Source: a bacterium (GTDB lineage Bacteria; Patescibacteriota; Microgenomatia; Curtissbacterales; GWA2-41-24). Taken from it: 36,842 bases of DNA. A program made the translations under genes and the position numbers. The DNA is taken from the NCBI GenBank assembly GCA_021813125.1, contig JAKALT010000002.1, positions 75,424 through 112,265 of the forward strand, read 5' to 3'. Position 1 is the stretch's first letter; every line of letters begins with the position of its first letter. Shown here one piece after another: positions 7,686 through 15,648 of this stretch. A model generated the notes under the pieces. The model had not been told where the DNA came from and made no database searches. It saw only the letters and a list, made by a program, of their open reading frames with translations.

Positions 7686-8498
7686 ATCGCGGATTTTTTT
7701 AATAATTTGCGAGGTATCTTCAACCTTTCCACGCACAACTATATGCATTTTGGATTCAACTCTCGACTGGCTGATTTTAACTTTAGTTTTCACGCTGTCA
7801 CTTGTTAATTTCTTTGAAAGTTCTTCTTCGTAATTGTCCAGTTCGTCATTTTGAAGCCTTAGAGCCGGTTTTTGCTGTTTGGGGCTGATGTTTTCACGCG
7901 CTTTGAGTTTTCGGGCAAGTTCTTCCGCGCCGCGGACTGAAAGGTTTTTGGCAAGAATTTCTTTGTATGCTTCAACAACCAGGTGAGGGTCTTCCAGTGA
8001 TGCCAACGCTCTGACGTGGCCTTCCGATGTTGCACCCGAGGCCAGCGCATCTTTGAGAACGTCCGGAACCGTTAAAAGTCTTAAGGTATTGGAAACATAC
8101 GGGGCGCTTTTGCCGACTTTTACGGCAATTTCGCCTGTTGAAAGGCCGAATTCGTCCATGAGCCTTCTGAATGCCTGTGCCCTTTCAAGCGGGTTGAGGT
8201 CGATTCTTTGGACATTTTCGATAATTGCCATTTCCAACATCCCCTGGGGAGTGGTTTCTTTGATAATAACGGGGACTTTTGCGAGGCCTGCTATTTTTGA
8301 AGCCCGCCATCTTCTTTCTCCGGCTATTATCTGATAACCGGCAGGAGTTTTGGCTACTACCAAAGGTTCAACTACACCATGCTCGCGAATGGAGTCTATG
8401 AGTTCATTTAAGGAATCGGGGGTAATCAGGCCACGGGGTTGCAGCGGATTTGGCTGCAACATGTCTATGTCTATATCAAAAATTTGGCTTTCTTCCAC
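7668..8498 (-). CDS. parB: ParB/Spo0J family chromosome-partitioning protein
   Basis: The 276-aa protein has an N-terminal ParB domain: LQPNPLQPR, then IREHGVVEPLVV, then the CTP-binding box IAGERRWRAS (residues 58-67), then IENVQRIDLNPLERAQAF. A helix-turn-helix follows (about 118-140: STGEIAVKVGKSAPYVSNTLRL), and a variable C-terminal dimerisation domain. ParB binds parS sites near the origin, spreads as a CTP-gated clamp and works with ParA and SMC. No parA gene and no classic parS palindrome is visible here. The start is GTG at 8498 after a run of A; three TGATAC iterations lie just upstream. Confidence 0.93.
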   Translation of the reverse strand: MEESQIFDIDIDMLQPNPLQPRGLITPDSLNELIDSIREHGVVEPLVVAKTPAGYQIIAGERRWRASKIAGLAKVPVIIKETTPQGMLEMAIIENVQRIDLNPLERAQAFRRLMDEFGLSTGEIAVKVGKSAPYVSNTLRLLTVPDVLKDALASGATSEGHVRALASLEDPHLVVEAYKEILAKNLSVRGAEELARKLKARENISPKQQKPALRLQNDELDNYEEELSKKLTSDSVKTKVKISQSRVESKMHIVVRGKVEDTSQIIKKIRDLVMNS

Positions 8499-8516
8499 TT
8501 TTTTTAGGTTACAAAA

Positions 8517-8540
8517 GTATCACAAGTATCAGACGTATCA
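8517..8540 (-). repeat. Three iterons with 9-nt period upstream of parB
   Basis: GTATCA occurs on the + strand at 8517-8522, 8526-8531 and 8535-8540 (TGATAC on the parB strand), exactly one 9-nt step apart, beginning 19 nt before the parB start. They may be operator sites or overlapping -10 boxes (TGATACT). Confidence 0.6.
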
Positions 8541-8551
8541 AAAGTTGAACC

Positions 8552-8797
8552 CTATATTACGTCGATAAGTTTTTTCCCAAGTTTCTGCCTGAATTTCACT
8601 AAACCTTCTTTAATTGCAAATATTGTGTGGTCACGGCCAAGCATGGTTCCGATGCCGGGGTAAAATTTGGTTCCGCGCTGGCGAACGATAATGTTTCCCG
8701 GTTTTGCTGTTTGCCCGCCATAAACTTTAACGCCTAAGCGTTTGCCTGCCGAGTCTCTATTTTTTTTAGTTGCGCCGCCGCCTTTTTTATGAGCCAT
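8552..8797 (-). CDS. rpmA: Ribosomal protein bL27
   Basis: This 81-aa protein begins [24 protein letters not shown] and contains [15 protein letters not shown], both diagnostic of bL27, which reaches into the peptidyl-transferase centre through its N-terminal tail. The tail starts directly with AHKKGGG, so there is no Firmicutes-type N-terminal extension needing the Prp protease. It has its own strong promoter (8845-8873) although rplU lies upstream on the same strand. Confidence 0.97.
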   Translation of the reverse strand: MAHKKGGGATKKNRDSAGKRLGVKVYGGQTAKPGNIIVRQRGTKFYPGIGTMLGRDHTIFAIKEGLVKFRQKLGKKLIDVI

Positions 8798-8844
8798 TTT
8801 GAATGTTAATCGTTAACTGTAAATCGTTAATCGATAACAAAAAG

Positions 8845-8873
8845 ATTCTAACGGGATTTTCACAAGATGTCAA
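8845..8873 (-). promoter_or_regulatory. Strong promoter of rpmA
   Basis: On the minus strand TTGACA (8868-8873), a 17-nt spacer and TAGAAT (8845-8850) form a near-consensus promoter. The leader of about 40 nt contains repeated TTAACGATT blocks (8806-8838 region) in direct and inverted order, which could fold or bind a regulator. Confidence 0.7.
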
Positions 8874-8911
8874 TGGATTATTACGTTATAGATTGATATA
8901 GTATGGTTTCC

Positions 8912-9163
8912 CTATGTCTTATTTGGCAAGGAATTATGCTGTTTTCTGAAGACTAACGGTACATGCTCACCATGATCTCTGCTCATAGCTAAAGTTTGTA
9001 CAGAATGTCTTACGGCGCTCTCATTGTAGCAAGGCTTAGAAATAGTAAGATCAATATTTAAACTGGGGCAATAGACACGGACACCTGCAGCTTCTTGCCT
9101 GATATAAACATTTTTCCTGACTTTTGAAGGCACTTCAGGTTTACTTTCGGGAGTGGAACCCAT
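8912..9163 (-). CDS. Small unknown protein between rplU and rpmA
   Basis: This 83-aa frame starts 2 nt after the rplU stop codon, so it is positioned for coupled translation. It has a polar N-terminus (TPESKPEVPSKVRKN) and a short mixed beta/helix region with two cysteines (VRVYCPSLN, SKPCYNES). In many Firmicutes this slot holds the Prp protease, but the conserved His and Cys boxes of Prp are absent. I cannot name it. A real gene seems likely from its position and its ordinary amino-acid composition. Confidence 0.55.
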   Translation of the reverse strand: MGSTPESKPEVPSKVRKNVYIRQEAAGVRVYCPSLNIDLTISKPCYNESAVRHSVQTLAMSRDHGEHVPLVFRKQHNSLPNKT

Positions 9164-9165
9164 TT

Positions 9166-9480
9166 TTAGCTTTCGATTTTTTCGATCTGTACCCTAGTTT
9201 TCTGGTGACGGTGACCGGTAGTTCTAAGATAACGGGATTTGGATTTAAATTTTACGACGCGAACCTTTTTGTCTTTTAAATCTCCAACGATTTTGGCTTT
9301 GACTTTGGCCTTTTCAATTAGTGGTTTTCCTACTTGGAGTTTGCCCTGGCTACTGATTAGTAAAACTTCGTCAAAACTGACAGTCTCCCCTTTGGCTGGA
9401 ATTTTTTCCACTGTCAAACTTTCGCCAACTGCGACTTTATACTGTTTCCCGCCAGTTCTTATTACTGCCCAAGTATCCAT
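9166..9480 (-). CDS. rplU: Ribosomal protein bL21
   Basis: The 104-aa protein begins MDTWAVIRTGGKQYKVAVGE and ends with the family block KSKSRYLRTTGHRHQKTRVQIEKIE, matching bL21 in length and motifs; it binds 23S rRNA in the large subunit. It is first in a minus-strand set rplU - 83-aa ORF - rpmA, the usual L21-L27 order. A promoter lies 10 nt upstream of the start. Confidence 0.96.
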   Translation of the reverse strand: MDTWAVIRTGGKQYKVAVGESLTVEKIPAKGETVSFDEVLLISSQGKLQVGKPLIEKAKVKAKIVGDLKDKKVRVVKFKSKSRYLRTTGHRHQKTRVQIEKIES

Positions 9481-9490
9481 AACCGCTGAA

Positions 9491-9520
9491 ATTGTACTTG
9501 ATGAGGCTTGAGATAGTCAA
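9491..9520 (-). promoter_or_regulatory. Promoter of rplU
   Basis: On the minus strand TTGACT (9515-9520), an 18-nt spacer and TACAAT (9491-9496) precede the rplU ATG by 10 nt, so the 5' UTR would be only a few bases long. Confidence 0.6.
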
Positions 9521-9613
9521 TGATGCAACGATTGGTTAGGCGGATATAAGGGCAGAGGCCATAACTAGGGATTTTCTTGACAAAGGCCTGCCCCTTTGCC
9601 TAGTCGCTTTGAT

Positions 9614-9661
9614 AAGGTCAGGTCTTCTTCTATATGACGGCCGAGGTTAAGGCCTGACCTT
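9614..9661. repeat. Palindromic element, copy 1 (rodA 3' end)
   Basis: Perfect 9-bp arms AAGGTCAGG (9614-9622) and CCTGACCTT (9653-9661) enclose about 30 nt containing AGGTTAAG (9644-9651). It follows the rodA stop codon directly. Read on the minus strand it resembles the element at 15974-16020: both have the block CTTAACCT exactly 10 nt from the outer end of the stem, while the arms differ in sequence yet still pair. Confidence 0.6.
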
Positions 9662-9666
9662 TTTCC

Positions 9667-10713
9667 CTAATATGTGCTTTTTTGGGAAACTGAAAAGACC
9701 AAACCCAGAAGAAAGAGGGTCGTCAAAAGTGAAGAACCTCCATATGAAACCATGGGGAGAGTAATGCCGGTTACGGGCAAAATTCCCATATTCATGCCAA
9801 CATTAACTAAAAACTGAAGGATTAGAAATGAAGCAACTCCGATTATAAGAAGCTGGGCAAATTTGTCTCTGTTTTTGGCAATTCCCAAAACTCTAATGAC
9901 CATCCAGGAAAAAACGGTAATTAATAGCCCTGCACCTAAAAAGCCAAGCTGCTCCGCAATGGATGCAAAGATAAAGTCGCTTTCTGCCTCCGGCAAAAAT
10001 TTCAGTTGAGATTGCGAACCGCGACTGTAGCCTTTTCCCCATAGGCCGCCGGATCCAACAGCAATTTTTGATTGAATTATATTATAGCCAGTACCCAGCG
10101 GGTCCGAACCGGGGTTTACGAAGCTTTCAATTCTCTGCCTTTGGTAGGGGGCTAAAAGCTCAAAAAGTAAAATGATAGAAACCGCAGCAATTATTGCAAG
10201 AGCCGCCATATGTTTGAATCTAAAACCAGCTGCAGTTGCAATGCCAAACCATATGCCAAAAAATGCCAGCGAATTGCCGATATCCGGTTGAATTAAAACT
10301 AAAGCTGCGGCAGGAATAATAATTACTAGGCCGCCAAAAAGATTTTTTAGATTCGAAGCTGGCCTAATGCTGTAATAGGCGGCAAGAATAATTATGCTCG
10401 CCGCTTTGGCAATTTCCGAAGGTTGAATACGAAAAAAACCGACATCTATCCAGCGGACAGACCCGCGAATCGGCGTCCCCACTACAAGGAGTGCGAGAAG
10501 TAAAATGAGTGACCCAATATAAATCGGGATTGCTAAATTTTTCCAGCTTAGATAGTCAAACTGGGAAAAAACGTAAAAAATAATAAGCCCAAGAAGCCAA
10601 AATATCAGCTGGTTTGTTGCTAAACTTTTCGAAATCGAGGAAATGATTAGAAGAGATATTGTGCCGACAGCCAAAATTTGCACAAAAAGGAGCCAATCCC
10701 AGGTTTTTCGCAT
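9667..10713 (-). CDS. rodA: RodA-type peptidoglycan glycosyltransferase (SEDS family)
   Basis: This 348-aa protein has about ten transmembrane helices and the SEDS signatures IQPSEIAKAASII, VLIQPDIGNSL, FLPEAESDFIFASIAEQLGF and the C-terminal NVGMNMGILPVTG...PMVSYGGSS. SEDS proteins polymerise lipid II glycan strands and pair with a class B PBP. The lack of a long C-terminal tail favours RodA over FtsW. The ATG directly adjoins the ileS stop codon, so it is probably transcribed from the ileS promoter. No mreB or PBP2 gene is in view. Confidence 0.93.
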   Translation of the reverse strand: MRKTWDWLLFVQILAVGTISLLIISSISKSLATNQLIFWLLGLIIFYVFSQFDYLSWKNLAIPIYIGSLILLLALLVVGTPIRGSVRWIDVGFFRIQPSEIAKAASIIILAAYYSIRPASNLKNLFGGLVIIIPAAALVLIQPDIGNSLAFFGIWFGIATAAGFRFKHMAALAIIAAVSIILLFELLAPYQRQRIESFVNPGSDPLGTGYNIIQSKIAVGSGGLWGKGYSRGSQSQLKFLPEAESDFIFASIAEQLGFLGAGLLITVFSWMVIRVLGIAKNRDKFAQLLIIGVASFLILQFLVNVGMNMGILPVTGITLPMVSYGGSSLLTTLFLLGLVFSVSQKSTY

Positions 10714-13599
10714 TTAATGCCTTACAATTTCGAGTTTTTCCGCTCTAATTAGTTTTGATGATAATGTCTGGTTTTTTATATATTTTTCGAATTTTGGCGG
10801 CCACTTTGGTAGTTTAACGATGATTTTCTCCGATAATTCGCACCCTGCCTCTTTTCTTGCCTGCTGAATATTGCGGATTATTTCACGCGCTTCGCCTGCT
10901 TTTAAATTGCGGTTATTTAAGTCCCCTGTAATATTTCCTGGCTCGTTAACTGAAAATTCTTTATCTTTCGTTTCACCTTTGTATATAATCTTTTCAACGT
11001 TTGTTTCATCTCTAACGATTTTTAATATCGCATCAGCGATTTTAGGCCCTTTGTATTCTATTACCTTATAGGGCGTTCTTACGTTTGGGCCAAATAATTT
11101 TCTGTGTGCGTGAATCACAGACGCAAGCTTCATTCCTGAATACATCCCTGCTTCCAACTCATTGTCGTATAATGCACGTTTAAACTCTGGCCAACTAGTT
11201 AAATGCACCGACTCCCCACCTGTTAGATTTGTGTAAATTTCTTCAGTTATAAAAGGAATAAATGGTGCGAGTGCTTTTGCGTATTCAGTTAACACAGTCC
11301 ATAATGTTTGGTAAGCATCGTCTTTATCCTTTCCATTAGCAACCGCAGGGCCTACTCTCTCGCGAATTCTTCTTATATACCAATTTGAAAGATCTGTAAC
11401 AATTAAGATTTCTGCATTGCCGTGAAATTTTGGCTCTTTTGATCTTCCCTGAAGGGTTTGCGGGTAATTAACATTTCCGACACAGTCTAAAGGGTTGTAA
11501 TTGTCTAATTGTCTTGCAATGTTAAGTATGTTTCCGTTTAGTCTCGAAAGAATCCACCTGTCTAGTACATTATCTGGTAAAAAATTATTTTTCGGCGACC
11601 AGTTATCAATATTCGCGTAAGTGATGAAAAAATTGTATATATTCCATAAATAAAGTAGTAGGCCTTTTACCGAATTTTTATAAGGCTCTTCTGATATAAG
11701 AATATCCTCGCCTTTTATAACAGGTGAGCCCATTAAATATAGCCTGAGAGCATCGCCGCCGTATTTTTGAAGCATTTCCTTTGGGTCCGGATAGTTTCCA
11801 TAGTTTTTGCTCATTTTCCTACCATCGGTTCCCAAAATCACACCGGAAACCAGAACGTTTTTAAAAGCCTTCGACTGGAATATGGCAGTTGATATAACGT
11901 GCAGGACATAAAACCAGGCCCGGATTTGGCCGGTATATTCGGTTATGAAATCGGGCGGGAAAAATTCGGAAAGTTCAATTTTTTCAAATGGAAAATGGCG
12001 TTCGGCATACGGCGCTGAACCAGCCTCTATCCAGCTATCTAAAACTTCCGTAACGCGCTTTGCACTGTTGCCACATTCTGGACATTTAATGGTGATGTTG
12101 TCTATTTCGGGTTTGTGCAGATCTTTTATTTTTTGACCTGATAATTTCTCAAGCTCGGCGATAGAGCCAGGGACAATTGTTTTACCACATTTGTTACACT
12201 CCCAAACCGGAACAGGCGAGCCCCAGTAGCGGCTTCTGGAAATACACCAATCAGGGGCGTTTTCCAGGCTTTTTAGGTACCTACCATATTTAAAGTGTTT
12301 GGGAACCCAATTAACTTCTTCGTTTGTTTTTTTCATCTGGGGTTTTAGTTTTTGGACGTTAACGTACCAGGCGTCCTGCGGTGCGTAAAATAAACGGGTT
12401 TGGCAGCGCCAGCAGGTTGGTACCGTGTGGGTGTATCCAGCTTCTTTATACATAAGGCCGCGTTCTGTTAAATCTTCGTTTACTAGTTTGTTAACTTTAA
12501 GGTAGTACTCCCCTTCCCAGGGAACACCTTTTTTAAGGATTCCTTCTTCGTCGACATGTAGGACTATTTGGATATTGTTTGTCTGCATGGCCTTTAAGTC
12601 ATCTTCACCGTAGGCTGCGATTGTGACTATTCCAGTCCCTTCGTCTGCAGTTACAAAATCGCCTGGAATTACAATGAAGCTTTTTTTACCTTTTTCTATT
12701 TCGTAAAAATCGTAATGGGGAACAAATTTCGTCCCGACTAAATCTTTACCTTTAAATTTTCCGATTATTTTATAAGGCTCGTTTCTCAGCATTTTCAAAG
12801 TTGACTGTGCCAAAATGTAATTTTCGCCTCCCTGCTTGACCTTAACGTAGGTCAGTTTAGGGTTTACCGCCAGAGCCGGGGTGGCAATTTTATTCCAAGG
12901 CGTTGTGGACCAAGCCAGTAAAAATGTTTCCCTTTCTTCAGCTAGCTGATATTTATACGTGTTTGCAGGCTCGGTAATTTCCTTGTAATTGTCTGCATCC
13001 ATTGCAACTTCAAAATTGGAAATAGGAGTTGAACAGTGGGGGCAAAATAAAGAAACTCGAAGGCCTTTGTAGATGTAGCCTTTGTCGTACATCTGCTTAA
13101 AAACCCACATGACCGATTCCATATAGGGAAGGTCCATCGTGCGGTAGGCATTTTTAAAATCAACCCAACGGCCGACATGGTTTATGTACCAATCCCATTC
13201 TTCGGAGGTTTTATTAACGTAAAGTTTGCATTCGTCAATAAACTTTTTGACGCCAATTTTTTCTTCGATATCCTTTTTGCGCTTAATGCCAAGTTTTTCT
13301 TCTACTTTGTTTTCGGCAGGAAGCCCGTGGCAATCCCAGCCCCAAACGCGGCGAACATAGTAGCCTTGCATTGTTTTGTAGCGAGGGAAAACGTCTTTTG
13401 GGATAGATGAAAGCAGGCTGCCATAGTGCGGAAGGCCTGTTATAAACGGCGGGCCGTCTAAAAATGTCCAGGAATTTGACTTGGGATTTTTAGCGAGGGA
13501 TTTTTCGAATATTTTATTTTCCTGCCAGTACCTTAAGATTTTTTCCTCGAGTTCCGGAAAATTCACCTGAGGCGAAACAGGTTTAAATTTGTGTGCCAT
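10714..13599 (-). CDS. ileS: Isoleucyl-tRNA synthetase with a 20-residue insertion
   Basis: The 961-aa enzyme charges tRNA-Ile. The HIGH-type motif is GLPHYGS (His58-Ser61) and the KMSKS-type motif is GRKMSKN (595-599). WGWDCHGLPAE, the editing domain (WSTTPWNK, TADEGTGIVTIAAYGEDD) and DLSNWYIRRIRERV place it with the eukaryote/archaeal-type IleRS group, whose members are often less sensitive to mupirocin. Residues 709-728 (DNA 11416-11475) look inserted: without them the stretch between YNPLDCVG and AEILIVTDLSNWY has exactly the family's usual length. The gene has its own promoter and is followed directly by rodA. Confidence 0.96.
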   Translation of the reverse strand: MAHKFKPVSPQVNFPELEEKILRYWQENKIFEKSLAKNPKSNSWTFLDGPPFITGLPHYGSLLSSIPKDVFPRYKTMQGYYVRRVWGWDCHGLPAENKVEEKLGIKRKKDIEEKIGVKKFIDECKLYVNKTSEEWDWYINHVGRWVDFKNAYRTMDLPYMESVMWVFKQMYDKGYIYKGLRVSLFCPHCSTPISNFEVAMDADNYKEITEPANTYKYQLAEERETFLLAWSTTPWNKIATPALAVNPKLTYVKVKQGGENYILAQSTLKMLRNEPYKIIGKFKGKDLVGTKFVPHYDFYEIEKGKKSFIVIPGDFVTADEGTGIVTIAAYGEDDLKAMQTNNIQIVLHVDEEGILKKGVPWEGEYYLKVNKLVNEDLTERGLMYKEAGYTHTVPTCWRCQTRLFYAPQDAWYVNVQKLKPQMKKTNEEVNWVPKHFKYGRYLKSLENAPDWCISRSRYWGSPVPVWECNKCGKTIVPGSIAELEKLSGQKIKDLHKPEIDNITIKCPECGNSAKRVTEVLDSWIEAGSAPYAERHFPFEKIELSEFFPPDFITEYTGQIRAWFYVLHVISTAIFQSKAFKNVLVSGVILGTDGRKMSKNYGNYPDPKEMLQKYGGDALRLYLMGSPVIKGEDILISEEPYKNSVKGLLLYLWNIYNFFITYANIDNWSPKNNFLPDNVLDRWILSRLNGNILNIARQLDNYNPLDCVGNVNYPQTLQGRSKEPKFHGNAEILIVTDLSNWYIRRIRERVGPAVANGKDKDDAYQTLWTVLTEYAKALAPFIPFITEEIYTNLTGGESVHLTSWPEFKRALYDNELEAGMYSGMKLASVIHAHRKLFGPNVRTPYKVIEYKGPKIADAILKIVRDETNVEKIIYKGETKDKEFSVNEPGNITGDLNNRNLKAGEAREIIRNIQQARKEAGCELSEKIIVKLPKWPPKFEKYIKNQTLSSKLIRAEKLEIVRH
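11416..11475 (-). repeat. 60-bp in-frame insertion within ileS
   Basis: These 60 bases encode 20 residues (NVNYPQTLQ... SKEPKFHGN) that interrupt a conserved helix of the anticodon-binding domain. Both edges carry a GGN-AAT-G sequence (GGAAATG upstream, GGCAATG downstream), as expected from a duplicated target. Confidence 0.55.
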
Positions 13600-13611
13600 A
13601 AGTTAGGTCTA

Positions 13612-13640
13612 ATTATGGCAGAAGATTGTGTGAGCTTCAA
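13612..13640 (-). promoter_or_regulatory. Promoter of ileS
   Basis: On the minus strand TTGAAG (13635-13640), a 17-nt spacer and CATAAT (13612-13617) lie 12 nt before the ATG. There is no room for a T-box leader. Confidence 0.55.
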
Positions 13641-13657
13641 GAAAGTTGTCGGAGTAA

Positions 13658-13930
13658 TTAAGCAGCCTCTGCTTCGGGGTCACGCAGAAGAGGATCCAAT
13701 GCCCCATGGGAATGTAAGAAGTCAGTATCATCAGGGTAATCTCGAAGCCGTTTCGCTACAACTTCGCTTTCATATCGCGGTATACCGGCTAATTTAGTGG
13801 CATGACCCTCTCTGCTGCAATCACCGTGGTATTTATAGGCTATTTGCGACGCTCTCAGTCTACTGGGGTCGCCATTTTCCAGCCGAAGAGCTAAATTCAT
13901 TGCACGCTCTTGTAATCTGTCGCAACACAT
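13658..13930 (-). CDS. Small unknown protein, second of a pair
   Basis: This 90-aa frame starts 3 nt after the stop codon of the upstream 90-aa gene (13934-14206), so the two form a coupled pair. The sequence is rich in Arg, Asp and His, begins MCCDRLQERAMNLALRLENGD and ends in an acidic/alanine tail. It has no signal peptide or membrane helix. I recognise no family. Confidence 0.55.
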   Translation of the reverse strand: MCCDRLQERAMNLALRLENGDPSRLRASQIAYKYHGDCSREGHATKLAGIPRYESEVVAKRLRDYPDDTDFLHSHGALDPLLRDPEAEAA

Positions 13931-13933
13931 AAT

Positions 13934-14206
13934 TTATATAATTCTGATTTTTCCGTGACGAAACAGAAGTCTGAAAGCAAATTGCTTCCAGTAGTCGAAA
14001 TCTTCTTTCTTCAGTCTTCGTTTTTCTGCAGCCGTGAGATGAATACCTTCGGCTTTCGCCAATGCGGCAGAGTGAGAGCTTGGCCTGTCGGGACAAGCTT
14101 TTTTAAGATATATTGACCCTTGGACCGCGTAAAATTCATCTGCAGCTCTTTCAGGAAGCTCATTTGCAAGTTGATCAAGCTTTTTGACTAAATTTTCGCA
14201 ACTCAT
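13934..14206 (-). CDS. Small unknown helical protein, first of a pair
   Basis: The 90-aa sequence is mostly helical with regularly spaced leucines (NLVKKLDQLANELPERAADEF) and a basic C-terminal half (AAEKRRLKKEDFDYWKQFAFRLLFRHGK). It is soluble and has no known motif. A good promoter precedes it and it is coupled to the next small gene. Function is unknown; a small regulatory or nucleic-acid-binding pair is possible, but that is only a guess from charge and size. Confidence 0.6.
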   Translation of the reverse strand: MSCENLVKKLDQLANELPERAADEFYAVQGSIYLKKACPDRPSSHSAALAKAEGIHLTAAEKRRLKKEDFDYWKQFAFRLLFRHGKIRII

Positions 14207-14216
14207 ACTATGGGGT

Positions 14217-14246
14217 AGTGTAACAAATTGAAGCTTATAGTGTCAA
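14217..14246 (-). promoter_or_regulatory. Promoter of the 90-aa gene pair
   Basis: On the minus strand TTGACA (14241-14246), an 18-nt spacer and TACACT (14217-14222) lie 10 nt before the ATG at 14206, in the gap after the cutA stop codon. Confidence 0.6.
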
Positions 14247-14250
14247 CTCT

Positions 14251-14562
14251 TTATCCTATTTCAGTTTCAAGCCACTTTATGTAGTCTTTCCCGGCTTTTT
14301 CAACGTTTATGGAAATTATTTCCGGCAAGTCGTATGTGTGGAGTTTTTTGATTAGTTTTTCCACCTTTTCGAAATTTTCTTTTTTTGTTTTTAAAATTAC
14401 CTGAAATTCTTTGGCATTTACAATTTTACCCTTCCACCAATAGGAAGACTCCATGGGAATAATACTTGCGCAGGCGATTAGTTTTTGATCCAAAAGCGAT
14501 TTGGTGATTTTTTTTGCTATCGATTTTTTGTCTGTTGTGGTGAGAACCAAAATTATGGCCAT
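14251..14562 (-). CDS. cutA: CutA1-family protein
   Basis: The 103-aa protein has the CutA1 core: LIACASIIPMESSYWWKGKIV, then EFQVILKTKKENFEKVEKLIKKLHTYDLPEI and a C-terminal YIKWLETE. Family members are very stable trimers with a ferredoxin-like fold, named for divalent-cation tolerance in E. coli, with no firmly established biochemical role. The start lies within the 3' end of the KAS III gene (10-bp overlap), so the two are co-translated. Confidence 0.93.
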   Translation of the reverse strand: MAIILVLTTTDKKSIAKKITKSLLDQKLIACASIIPMESSYWWKGKIVNAKEFQVILKTKKENFEKVEKLIKKLHTYDLPEIISINVEKAGKDYIKWLETEIG

Positions 14563-15617
14563 CGATCTACGGATTCCTGTTGCGGCAAATTATCCATCGG
14601 CAAATAAGCCACGGCCGCGTTCAAGCCAGCACCAAAGGTAGGTGCCAAAACAATGTGACCTCTTTTAAGACGATTTGTCTGGTATGCCTCGCTCATGGCA
14701 ACAGGTATTGAAGCGGCAGATGTATTTCCGTATCTGTCGATATTTATAACCGTTCTTTCAACAGGAAAGCCCAATTTTTTGCCGAGTTCGTAGATTATGT
14801 TGATATTTGCTTGGTGAGGTATTAACAGGTCTATGTCGGAAAGTTTGGCGCCGGCTTTTTCCAAAACTTCATTGCACGCCTGATACATTGAAGTAATTGC
14901 TTGTTCTGCAACCACTTTGCCGTCCATTACAATACTCCTTTTGCCATTTACATCTCTTCCTGCGCCTCCGGGGACATACAGCGATTTTAGAAACTGGCCT
15001 TTTGTTATATGTACAAATTGAGGTTTTGCCTGGCCGGGTTTAAGTTCCACGCGCTCGACAATAACAGCTCCTGCGCCGTCGCCGAATAGCGGATAAGTTG
15101 TCCGGTCCCGAGGATCAATCCCCTTGCTGCACGTTTCCGAAGCTACGCAAATTTGCGGACCCCCCAGACCATGTTCGGATTCTACATCTCCAAACGTTAA
15201 CCTTAGGGCATGAATGAAGGCGGGGCAACCTGCCGAAATATCCGCCCCGGCAATTGCCTCTGGAAGATCAAGCATTTGTTGCAAGATTACAGCTGTAGAG
15301 GAGCCTAGGTGGTCTCCAAGATTGGTAGCCACTTCGATTGCACGAATAGTGTTTTTATCCTTGCCCCACATTTCGAGGGCTCTTTTGACGGCAGGATAGG
15401 CTAAATCCGAACAAGCCTGATCTGATCTGACCCAACCTCTTTCAACTATTCCAACTTCTCTTGCAAGTTTATCTATGGCCTCTGCTCTTATTGGTTTATC
15501 ACCTGGCTGGCGTGCGCCTGACATTCTTTGGCCTACATCCAAATTGGTCATGTTGACTTCCCCACGATTATGGTAAAGAGCAACAATCGAGGCTGCGTAT
15601 TCCGTTCTTTCTGCCAT
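14553..15617 (-). CDS. 3-oxoacyl-ACP synthase III-like (KAS III/FabH family)
   Basis: The 354-aa protein keeps the full Cys-His-Asn catalytic set of KAS III enzymes when numbered from the ATG at 15617: Cys131 in DISAGCPAFIHAL, His268 in LIPHQANINII, Asn298 in DRYGNTSAASIPVA. GDGAGAVIVE and the C-terminal GFGAG-like FGAGLNAA are also family-typical. FabH condenses acyl-CoA with malonyl-ACP to start fatty-acid synthesis; relatives make alkylquinolones, olefins or other acyl products. No other fatty-acid gene is near, so its substrate is open. The frame extends to 15671, but the ATG at 15617 sits 7 nt after a TAAAAT box, so I chose it. Confidence 0.88.
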   Translation of the reverse strand: MAERTEYAASIVALYHNRGEVNMTNLDVGQRMSGARQPGDKPIRAEAIDKLAREVGIVERGWVRSDQACSDLAYPAVKRALEMWGKDKNTIRAIEVATNLGDHLGSSTAVILQQMLDLPEAIAGADISAGCPAFIHALRLTFGDVESEHGLGGPQICVASETCSKGIDPRDRTTYPLFGDGAGAVIVERVELKPGQAKPQFVHITKGQFLKSLYVPGGAGRDVNGKRSIVMDGKVVAEQAITSMYQACNEVLEKAGAKLSDIDLLIPHQANINIIYELGKKLGFPVERTVINIDRYGNTSAASIPVAMSEAYQTNRLKRGHIVLAPTFGAGLNAAVAYLPMDNLPQQESVDRWP

Positions 15618-15624
15618 AGGGCGG

Positions 15625-15630
15625 ATTTTA
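15625..15630 (-). promoter_or_regulatory. -10 box of the KAS III gene
   Basis: TAAAAT on the minus strand is separated from the ATG by CCGCCCT, so the predicted mRNA is leaderless. It lies just after the terminator of the upstream gene. Confidence 0.45.
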
Positions 15631-15648
15631 ACGCCGGAAGCGTAAAAA

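Noticed and set aside
7668-8560. parS site near parB
   Set aside because: I saw no 16-bp palindrome like TGTTTCACGTGAAACA in or around the gene.
8912-9163. Prp (YsxB-like) ribosomal protease
   Set aside because: The expected catalytic His and Cys boxes are absent, and L27 has no N-terminal extension to cleave.
13600-13660. T-box riboswitch before ileS
   Set aside because: The promoter lies only 12 nt from the ATG, and no T-box sequence or leader is present.
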